Assembly (NCBI GenBank): GCA_905192805.1
Contig: CAJJMF010000019.1
Coordinates: 1 to 19,754 of the forward strand
From: an uncultured Sutterella sp.
GTDB lineage: Bacteria > Pseudomonadota > Gammaproteobacteria > Burkholderiales > Burkholderiaceae_F
Direction of reading: 5' to 3'
Length of the DNA stretch: 19,754 nt
Below are positions 1 to 5,303 of the stretch, in pieces. Both the position numbers and the translations under genes were made by a program. The notes beneath the pieces were generated by a model, which was not told the origin of the DNA, did no database searches, and worked only from the letters and a program-made list of their open reading frames with translations. Each line of letters opens with the position of its first letter. Within the stretch, counting starts at the first letter, position 1.

Positions 1-867
1 ACGCCCGACCATGACTTCGTTCAACTCATGGTTTACTTGCGTAAAGTCGGTCGGCTTAAACTGAATGCGAACGCCAAATTCGGGTAACGATAACCCCAAT
101 TTTGCGGCATCCTCGGCGATCACGGGATAGGCCGTGTCGGGCCCTTTCGGTTGCAACCAAATCGCGGCGTTGTGCTCACGACCAAAGGCGAGTAGTTTCT
201 CCATGTCCGCCTCGCTTGGAGGTTCCAACACACGGAATACCAGTGCCGTATGACCGTCACCGCCCACAGCCACTTCGATCTGAGGCATACGATCCCGAAT
301 GGAGAGCGAGGCGACTAATTCACGGAACGGCATCAGCATATCGCATACGTTCTTCGTGAGAATATGGCATTCACGCATATCGGCCACATAGGAAGAGCTC
401 TTCTCGTGGAAGCCCACCAGAACGCCCCCTTTCTTTTCGACATTGCGAACGGTCAGGCGAGCACGGTGACGATAGTGCCAAGTCGGCCCAAAAATGGGGG
501 TTAGCACTTGTTCGGGCTTCACTTTGCCAATGTGCCATAGCGTATCGAGCATTACCCGTTCTTTAAAGGCCACCTGAGCCCGTGGCTCCAAATGTTGCAT
601 CGCGCAACCGCCACAGCTTCCTGGCCCATGACCAAAGTGCGAGCACACCGGCTTGACACGCATAACGCTTTCTTTAAACACATCGACGACGCGACCAGTT
701 TGGAATGTGGGTTTGTTGCGGATACGTTCATACCGTACGCACTCCCCAGGCAAAGCCCCTTCAATAAAGGCGATTTTGTCATCATGAAATGCGACGCCAC
801 GCCCTTCTTGATCCAAGCGCACAACATCCACGGTAAAGTATTCGGGTTCTTTTTGACGTCTTGCCAT
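1..867 (-). CDS. rlmD: 23S rRNA (uracil-5-)-methyltransferase RlmD, 3' part outside window
   Basis: Partial gene. It starts at ATG 867 and stays open to base 1, giving 289 N-terminal residues; the catalytic SAM domain is mostly outside the window. RlmD (RumA) methylates U1939 of 23S rRNA using SAM and an Fe-S cluster. A TRAM-like OB segment lies at about residues 8-65. It is followed by four cysteines placed as for the [4Fe-4S] cluster: C75, C85 and C88 (in SCGGCAMQHL) and C167 (in MRECHI). Near the left edge the family motif DFTQVN is present. A GGAAGG ribosome site precedes the start. The gene follows nlpD, from which it is separated by a hairpin terminator. In many betaproteobacteria rpoS sits between these two genes; here it does not. 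The family call is secure, and the C-terminal Cys/Glu active site cannot be checked. Confidence 0.93.
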   Translation of the reverse strand, partial: MARRQKEPEYFTVDVVRLDQEGRGVAFHDDKIAFIEGALPGECVRYERIRNKPTFQTGRVVDVFKESVMRVKPVCSHFGHGPGSCGGCAMQHLEPRAQVAFKERVMLDTLWHIGKVKPEQVLTPIFGPTWHYRHRARLTVRNVEKKGGVLVGFHEKSSSYVADMRECHILTKNVCDMLMPFRELVASLSIRDRMPQIEVAVGGDGHTALVFRVLEPPSEADMEKLLAFGREHNAAIWLQPKGPDTAYPVIAEDAAKLGLSLPEFGVRIQFKPTDFTQVNHELNEVMVGR

Positions 868-923
868 GTCAACCTTCCATAAGAAACCAGTGCGGAGGTA
901 CCTAGCCCACCGCAGATAAACAG

Positions 924-953
924 AAACGGGCCCCATTGTCTTAGGACCCGTTT
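924..953 (-). terminator. Terminator after nlpD
   Basis: On the minus strand AAACGGGTCC pairs with GGGCCCGTTT with one mismatch, a ten-pair stem with a ten-base loop. A T-rich tail (ctgttta) follows, about 26 bases after the nlpD stop. It probably ends the surE-nlpD transcript before rlmD. The tail is not a perfect U-run, so some read-through into rlmD is likely. Confidence 0.65.
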
Positions 954-978
954 CACTTGTCAAGTGTGTTGAGAGCTT

Positions 979-1878
979 TTAGCGAGGCAAGTACTGCATC
1001 GGGTCAACCGGGTGACCTTTTTCACGCACTTCAAAGCGCAATTCCGCATTGCCATTGGCATCGCCCACTTCGGCGATCTTCTGGCCAGCACTGACATGCT
1101 TTCCGGTGCTCACCACGATACGGTCGTTGTTACCGTAGGCTGTCACTAACGTGGGCGAGTGCTTCACGATCACCAAGTTACCGTACCCCTTAACAACCCC
1201 CACAAAGAGCACATCACCGTCCATCGCCGCGACCACGACGTCGCCCTTAGTGCCACGGATGTCTAACCCTTTGCCGTTGTCTTTAAAGCCCGAGGCGACC
1301 TTGCCCTTGACCGGCCAAATCATGCGTCCACCCACCGAGGGCTTCACAGCCTCGCGGGCGGTTTGTGTTTGACGGGCGACTTCCGTCTTGGCCGATTCCA
1401 CCTTATCGTCCACGTCTTGGCGAGCACTTTGGAGCTTATCTTGAGCCGCACTACTCACGCTGGCGGCCGAACTCTGAGCACGATGGACCGCAATCGGTGT
1501 CACCCGTACTTCCGAACCCGCAAAGTCGTTGTTATCAACCCCCGAGCGCACCGATTTCGTCATAGCGAGAACTTGGCCTGGCTGCAACTGGGTGGGGTCG
1601 GTAATGTTGTTGAGCTCTTTTAACTGCTCAACCGACATCCCATGACGCATAGCAATCGAATAGAGGGTATCGCCTTGGCGCACGGTATAACTTTCGCCCG
1701 AAGCCAATTGGGCGCGACGTGCGGCCTGCGCATCCAAATACGCCTGCTGTGCCGCGGTCGGTTGGTTATAGGTTGATTTGTCTACCACGGTGGCGGGTTG
1801 TTTCAAAGACGTAGTCGAACAGCCAGCAATTAACACCACTGACCCAAGCACGGCTAACCAACGTAATGATTTCTGCAT
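979..1878 (-). CDS. nlpD: NlpD-family lipoprotein, LysM plus LytM (M23) domain, amidase activator
   Basis: 299 residues. The signal peptide ends in the lipobox LIAGC, so C20 is the lipidated cysteine. A LysM domain (YTVRQGDTLYSIA...) spans about 63-106, followed by an Ala/Gln/Ser-rich linker with heptad-like charge (about 110-180). A LytM/M23 fold runs from about 187 to 297. The zinc ligands of active LytM peptidases are gone: the His two residues before GLD is Gly202, the HxH pair is E279/R281, and the YxH histidine is Asn250. Only D206 remains. This is the pattern of NlpD/EnvC proteins, which activate N-acetylmuramoyl-L-alanine amidases at the division septum rather than cutting peptidoglycan. 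It lies 23 bases after surE, probably co-transcribed, with rlmD downstream instead of rpoS. An AGGA ribosome site precedes ATG 1878. Confidence 0.92.
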   Translation of the reverse strand: MQKSLRWLAVLGSVVLIAGCSTTSLKQPATVVDKSTYNQPTAAQQAYLDAQAARRAQLASGESYTVRQGDTLYSIAMRHGMSVEQLKELNNITDPTQLQPGQVLAMTKSVRSGVDNNDFAGSEVRVTPIAVHRAQSSAASVSSAAQDKLQSARQDVDDKVESAKTEVARQTQTAREAVKPSVGGRMIWPVKGKVASGFKDNGKGLDIRGTKGDVVVAAMDGDVLFVGVVKGYGNLVIVKHSPTLVTAYGNNDRIVVSTGKHVSAGQKIAEVGDANGNAELRFEVREKGHPVDPMQYLPR

Positions 1879-1901
1879 GTCGTTATGTTCCTATTGAATA
1901 C

Positions 1902-2672
1902 TCACTCTTGAGGGCTTGTGAATGGCTGATCAGCCCAACGTTTCACGGTATCGATTTGACGATGTGCTGTTAAATCTACTTGTAATGGGGTTACCGAAAC
2001 GTACCCATGGGTTGTGGCCCAAAAGTCTGTTCCTTCCACATCGTCACTCGGGGCTCCCGCCGCGCCTAACCAATACACATCGTTGCCACGGGGACTGGTA
2101 ATTTTTGTCACCGGTTTGGCAGAGCCACGACGACCTAAACGTGTCGTCACGATGCCTTTGAGTAGCGCATAGGGCATATTGGGAATGTTAACGTTTAATA
2201 ATAAAGGCTGTGTGTCTTGACGGGAATTTAAATAGCGCTCAATAACATTTTGTGCCACTCTCGCCGCACTGTCGAGTTCTTTCCATCCCCAGTCAAGTTG
2301 AGAAAAAGCGAACGAGGGGACGCCAAAGAGATACCCTTCCATGGCAGCCGCTACGGTCCCGGAGTAGAGCGTATCGTCGCCCATGTTATGACCCGCATTG
2401 ATGCCTGAAACGATTAAGTCCGGTTTATCATCGAGTAGCCCCGTGAGCGCAATATGTACGCAGTCACTCGGAGTACCGGTCACAATGTAGAGATTTTCCC
2501 CCTCCATATGATCCACGATCACGGGGGTTTGTAAGGTAATGGAGTTCGACGCCCCCGAATGGTTATGGGCAGGCGCCACGATCGTCACACGACCAAAGCG
2601 TGCCATGGCCTTGGCTAATGCCTGAATTCCAGGAGCACGGTATCCGTCGTCGTTGGCAATCAAAATGTGCAT
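1902..2672 (-). CDS. surE: 5'/3'-nucleotidase SurE
   Basis: 256 residues, the usual length. SurE is a metal-dependent phosphatase acting on nucleoside 5'- and 3'-monophosphates and short polyphosphates in the cytoplasm, linked to stationary-phase survival. The metal-binding residues are present: D8 and D9 in NDDG, S39 in HNHSGASNS, and N92 in SGINAGHNMG. The TGTPSDCV segment is also typical. The start ATG 2672 gives the standard N-terminus MHILIANDDG. It is the first gene of a surE-nlpD unit. The neighbour pcm (L-isoaspartyl methyltransferase), often found between surE and nlpD, is absent. No convincing promoter was found, although an FNR-like palindrome lies about 145 bases upstream. Confidence 0.96.
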   Translation of the reverse strand: MHILIANDDGYRAPGIQALAKAMARFGRVTIVAPAHNHSGASNSITLQTPVIVDHMEGENLYIVTGTPSDCVHIALTGLLDDKPDLIVSGINAGHNMGDDTLYSGTVAAAMEGYLFGVPSFAFSQLDWGWKELDSAARVAQNVIERYLNSRQDTQPLLLNVNIPNMPYALLKGIVTTRLGRRGSAKPVTKITSPRGNDVYWLGAAGAPSDDVEGTDFWATTHGYVSVTPLQVDLTAHRQIDTVKRWADQPFTSPQE

Positions 2673-2816
2673 AATGCGTTCACTATCCTCAACAAGTTTT
2701 GGCTAAAGAATTATTTTAACCAAGCACGTACTGAAACAAAATAGCTAAACCGCGTTTTTTCGCGCCTCTCACTAGGCAATCCTCTCGAATAGCGAACACG
2801 TGAGAGGAGCTCATAC

Positions 2817-2830
2817 TTGATGTAAGTCAA
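2817..2830. promoter_or_regulatory. FNR/CRP-family binding site candidate
   Basis: TTGATgtaaGTCAA matches the FNR consensus TTGAT-N4-ATCAA at 9 of 10 defined bases. Its centre is 2823.5. A -10-like TCTTAT at 2853-2858 would put a plus-strand start near 2865, with the site at about -41.5, the class II activator position. Alternatively, start sites near 2904 (TATAGT at 2892-2897) would put it near -81, close to a class I position. Being symmetric it could instead act on surE, but no good -10 lies at the matching distance on that side. The site is seen in sequence; occupancy by FNR is inferred. Confidence 0.5.
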
Positions 2831-2876
2831 TAAAAAAGCACTATTTTACGTTTCTTATGTGAGGCTTAAACACTTT

Positions 2877-2890
2877 AAGGGTTAACCCTT
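2877..2890. promoter_or_regulatory. 14-base perfect palindrome next to a -10 box
   Basis: AAGGGTTAACCCTT is a perfect palindrome ending one base before TATAGT (2892-2897). Its left edge overlaps a second inverted repeat, CTTAAA-CAC-TTTAAG (2865-2879). If transcription of the plus-strand RNA starts near 2904, the palindrome fills the promoter spacer and could be a repressor operator. If it starts near 2865, both repeats would instead be 5' hairpins of the RNA. Confidence 0.4.
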
Positions 2891-2903
2891 GTATAGTTTG
2901 AGT

Positions 2904-3058
2904 CATGGAGAAACAACGGTGATGTTCACTTAGTTGCGAAGAGGTCTGCAACGAACATCAACGCATTAAATCAAGCTTGGACGGTTTAATGTTGGACTTG
3001 TTTCTACTAGCTTTTCTTCTGATGGTGTGCACTAACAGGGTTGCACACCATTTTTTTT
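2904..3058 (+). ncRNA. Small non-coding RNA candidate with three hairpins and terminator
   Basis: No protein gene is found here, yet the plus strand carries three well-formed consecutive hairpins. Hairpin 1 pairs TGATGTTC (2920-2927) with GAACATCA (2953-2960) and continues with GTTGC/GCAAC (2933-2937 / 2948-2952) after a five-base bulge. Hairpin 2 pairs CATTAAATC (2964-2972) with GGTTTAATG (2983-2991), including one G-U pair and a ten-base loop AAGCTTGGAC. Hairpin 3 is a ten-pair perfect intrinsic terminator with eight T. A strong plus-strand terminator with no plus-strand gene before it implies a transcript. The 5' end is uncertain: about 2904 using TATAGT at 2892-2897, or about 2865 using TCTTAT and the FNR-like site. 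I do not recognise the family; it is not 6S, tmRNA, SRP or RNase P RNA by length or shape. An FNR-controlled trans-acting regulator is one inference. Confidence 0.6.
3022..3058 (+). terminator. Intrinsic terminator of the plus-strand RNA
   Basis: ATGGTGTGCA (3022-3031) pairs perfectly with TGCACACCAT (3042-3051) around a ten-base loop, and the T run covers 3051-3058. Read on the minus strand the stem has no T tail, so this terminator works only for plus-strand transcription. Confidence 0.9.
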
Positions 3059-3080
3059 GCTCAACACCCGCCGATAAATA

Positions 3081-3113
3081 AAGCGGACCGTGTCAACACA
3101 CACGGGTCCGCTT
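3081..3113 (-). terminator. Terminator after the antiporter gene
   Basis: AAGCGGACC (3081-3089) pairs with GGTCCGCTT (3105-3113), nine perfect pairs with inner GTGT/ACAC. On the minus strand it is followed by a T-rich tail (tatttat) and lies about 30 bases after the antiporter stop codon. Confidence 0.75.
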
Positions 3114-3142
3114 CTTGAAACGTGATCAGGTTAGTTGTTCTA

Positions 3143-4453
3143 TTAAATGAACTGAGACACCACAATACCGCAGATCAAGAGAGGAACGTTGTAAGCCAAG
3201 AAGGTTGGCACACAGGTATCCCAAATGTGATTATGCTGACCATCGGCATTCAAACCACTCGTCGGCCCTAAGGTGGAGTCCGAGGCAGGCGAGCCTGCGT
3301 CACCTAAAGCCCCAGCAATGGTCATCAACAAAATCGTGGCGGGTATCGAGAATCCCACGGCCGTGCACAACGGGACATAAATCACGGCAAGAATCGGCAC
3401 CGTACCGAAACTCGTCCCAATCCCCATCGTCACCAAAAGCCCAATCGAGGTAATGATCGTGGCTGCCACAATCTTATTGGACCCAATCAACGGCACCACG
3501 CTTTCGACTAAGGTCGTCACGGAATTCGTGCCCTTCAAAATGGCAGCATAACCCCCTGCGATCAACATCACGAAAGCAATCAAGCCCATCATCGAAATCC
3601 CGCTGGCAATATGGTCATCGAGCTTATTGAACTGGAAGGCGCCACCGGCAAACATGACGATCAAACCAACTAACGCGGCCAAAGGCAACGATTCAAGCGC
3701 AATCTGCACCACCACAGCAACCACAATCGCTAAGAGCGTGATGGCATGCTTAAAGTTGAATTTGACTTCCCCCATCACCGTGTCTTCGGTACCCGGTAAG
3801 GCAATATCTTGGTACTTACGCGGACGGGCATAGCACAACAAAATCGCGAGTGCTAAGCCAATAAACATAGCCACACCCGCGATCCAAGCGACTTGTGCCA
3901 CATCGGCAACGGTCGTTTTCATCCCGTTATCCGTCATGGAGTTCGCCACAATGCCCTGGAAAATTAACCCGAACCCAATGGGGAGCGAGACATAGGGAGC
4001 CGTTAAACCAAACCCTAAGGCACACGCCACGGCGCGACGGTCTAACTGCATCTTATTCATCAAGCTCAATAACGGGGGAATCAAGAGCGGAATGAAGGCA
4101 ATATGTACTGGAATGACGTTTTGCGACAAGCACGCAATGAACGCAATCACAAAGCAGAAAATCTTGGGCTTGGTCCCCATGTGCTGACCAATCCAACGGA
4201 CCAACATCTGCATGAGGCCAGTTTGCGCAATGGCAACCGCGAACGTGCCCAATAAGATGTAGGAGAGCGCAGTCGTCGCATTGGACGTAAACCCATTGGT
4301 GAGCATTTCCATGGACTTCGTCAATCCAAGACCACCCGTGAGACCAGCTGACAGCGCAGCGATGATGAGTGACACGAGCACATTAACACGCGCCAAACAC
4401 AAAACACAGAGGACAACCACCGACACAATAATCGGGTTAAGTAGTAGTTCCAC
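3143..4453 (-). CDS. Na+/H+ antiporter family transporter (YuiF/NhaC-like), possible amino-acid carrier
   Basis: 436 very hydrophobic residues with about 11-12 membrane segments. The N-terminus (LLNPIIVSVVVLCVLCL...) and the C-terminal signature GDAGSPASDSTLGPTSG plus NHIWDTCVP are those of the Na+/H+ antiporter family that includes Bacillus YuiF-type proteins. Members are variously annotated as Na+/H+ antiporters or amino-acid transporters, and the substrate cannot be read from sequence. The start is GTG at 4453, four bases after a perfect AGGAGG (4458-4463); no ATG fits as well. The gene stands alone, with its own terminator and an upstream region containing TTTAG/CTAAA repeats. It has no visible functional link to its neighbours. 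Confidence 0.85.
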   Translation of the reverse strand: MELLLNPIIVSVVVLCVLCLARVNVLVSLIIAALSAGLTGGLGLTKSMEMLTNGFTSNATTALSYILLGTFAVAIAQTGLMQMLVRWIGQHMGTKPKIFCFVIAFIACLSQNVIPVHIAFIPLLIPPLLSLMNKMQLDRRAVACALGFGLTAPYVSLPIGFGLIFQGIVANSMTDNGMKTTVADVAQVAWIAGVAMFIGLALAILLCYARPRKYQDIALPGTEDTVMGEVKFNFKHAITLLAIVVAVVVQIALESLPLAALVGLIVMFAGGAFQFNKLDDHIASGISMMGLIAFVMLIAGGYAAILKGTNSVTTLVESVVPLIGSNKIVAATIITSIGLLVTMGIGTSFGTVPILAVIYVPLCTAVGFSIPATILLMTIAGALGDAGSPASDSTLGPTSGLNADGQHNHIWDTCVPTFLAYNVPLLICGIVVSQFI

Positions 4454-4500
4454 AGAGCCTCCTGGTTAAAAATTGTTAGTGTATGAGGGGAAAAGGGTAC

Positions 4501-4584
4501 TTTAGCTAAATTATGTTACAGACGTCCTACCCTAGGAAGAGTTTCTTTGAGTATTTCTGGGAATCTATGTTTAGCCTAACTAAA
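4501..4584 (-). promoter_or_regulatory. Antiporter promoter region with TTTAG/CTAAA inverted repeats
   Basis: On the minus strand a CATAAT -10 (4510-4515) lies 17 bases from a poor -35 TTCCTA (4533-4538). A ten-base palindrome TTTAGCTAAA (4501-4510) overlaps the edge of the -10. A related inverted repeat TTTAG-N5-CTAAA sits at 4570-4584, and both copies are followed by TTA. The arrangement looks like a two-site operator, but the regulator is unknown. The rest of 4454-4655 shows nothing else I can support. Confidence 0.35.
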
Positions 4585-4655
4585 TTAAGAGAAATTACTT
4601 AGCTCACCTACCGGCTTAAGGCCGATTATTCAAGCGATTCGGTCTATCTAGGCAT

Positions 4656-4689
4656 AAAAAAAAGAGGCAATCGTTAGACTACCTCTTTT
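4656..4689 (-). terminator. Terminator after tRNA-Pro
   Basis: AAAAGAGG and CCTCTTTT (4660-4667 / 4682-4689) form eight pairs around a 14-base loop. On the minus strand they are followed by a run of eight T, 12 bases after the tRNA 3' end. Confidence 0.88.
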
Positions 4690-4700
4690 CCTGGAATTTA

Positions 4701-4778
<78 letters not shown>

Positions 4779-4788
4779 GAGGAAATGA

Positions 4789-4817
4789 ACTATATAACAA
4801 TCATCCCCATTACGCAA
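4789..4817 (-). promoter_or_regulatory. Sigma-70 type promoter of tRNA-Pro
   Basis: TTGCGT (4812-4817), a 17-base spacer and TATAGT (4789-4794), read on the minus strand. The predicted start lies 4-5 bases before the mature tRNA 5' end. The -35 box touches the ihfA terminator hairpin. Confidence 0.65.
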
Positions 4818-4843
4818 GAAGAACGGGAAAAAATCCCGTCTTC
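4818..4843 (-). terminator. Terminator hairpin after ihfA
   Basis: GAAGACGGGA pairs with TCCCGTTCTTC across a T-rich loop (4834-4843 / 4818-4828), ten pairs with one bulged base, nine bases after the ihfA stop. The tail (ttgcg) is short of T, so efficiency is uncertain. Confidence 0.6.
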
Positions 4844-4852
4844 ATGGGATCC

Positions 4853-5221
4853 TTATTCGTCGTCCTCATCATCGAGGAATTCAGGGGCCCCTTCGCCCAA
4901 TAAGCGCTCCGTTAAGCGGCGTTGCAACGTCACGGAGGGGCGATAGGTCACCACACGTTTGGCTTCGATCGTCAACGAGTCCCCCGTGATCATGTTACGC
5001 CCCGGGCGAGAGCTCTTATCGCGGACAGCAAACTTCCCAACACGCGGGAATTTCACCGTTTCGCCATTTTTCAACTTATCGATCACCACTTCGAAAAAGG
5101 TTTCAATAAAGAGTTTAGCCGTCTGGCGATCCATATCGAATTCGTTGCAGAGGGCTTCAATCAAGTCCACGCGGGCATACGTTTTACGCTGGCGCTTGGG
5201 TTCGGTGTTGTTTTCTTCCAT
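4853..5221 (-). CDS. ihfA: Integration host factor alpha-like DNA-binding protein (HU/IHF family)
   Basis: 122 residues from ATG 5221. The usual IHF-alpha is about 99, so there is an N-terminal extension (MEENNTEPKRQRK) and an acidic tail (EFLDDEDDE). IHF-alpha/beta dimers bend DNA in replication, recombination and transcription. The HU/IHF fold is clear: helical TYARVDLIEAL...FIETFFEVV, beta strands ETVKFPRVGKFAVRDK, and arm SSRPGRN...TIEAKRVVTYRP. Its place directly after pheT is the usual one for ihfA. Striking departure: the arm tip reads GRNMITGD where IHF and HU have GRNPKTGE, so the intercalating proline (P65 in E. coli IhfA) is Met. The open frame continues upstream into pheT, but ATG 5221 is the only start avoiding overlap; no clear ribosome site precedes it. 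Confidence 0.88.
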   Translation of the reverse strand: MEENNTEPKRQRKTYARVDLIEALCNEFDMDRQTAKLFIETFFEVVIDKLKNGETVKFPRVGKFAVRDKSSRPGRNMITGDSLTIEAKRVVTYRPSVTLQRRLTERLLGEGAPEFLDDEDDE

Positions 5222-5303
5222 AGTGTAAATATCGTGCTTTGAAAGTTGAGGGTTCGTTGGGGCTTGGACCGCGAACGGCAGAGCCCCATCGAAACGGAAT
5301 ATA

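Larger units (their letters stand above)
2673..3142. other. Intergenic region: regulatory sites, small RNA candidate and two terminators
   Basis: 470 bases without a protein gene between divergently read signals: surE leaves to the left and the antiporter ends at the right. Contents from left to right are an 8-base inverted repeat (CCTCTCAC 2765-2772 / GTGAGAGG 2800-2807), an FNR-like site (2817-2830), a 14-base palindrome (2877-2890), a possible -10 box TATAGT (2892-2897), three consecutive hairpins ending in a plus-strand terminator (2920-3058), and the minus-strand terminator of the antiporter (3081-3113). The only plus-strand reading frames inside the transcript are a few codons long. Confidence 0.8.

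Noticed and set aside
552..956. 134-residue minus-strand frame
   Set aside because: It overlaps rlmD in another frame, which has the Fe-S cysteines and family motifs; the frame has no recognisable protein features.
2904..3058. CsrA-sponge RNA (GGA motifs in loops)
   Set aside because: Only one GGA lies in a hairpin loop and two others are in linkers; CsrB/RsmZ-type RNAs have many loop GGA motifs.
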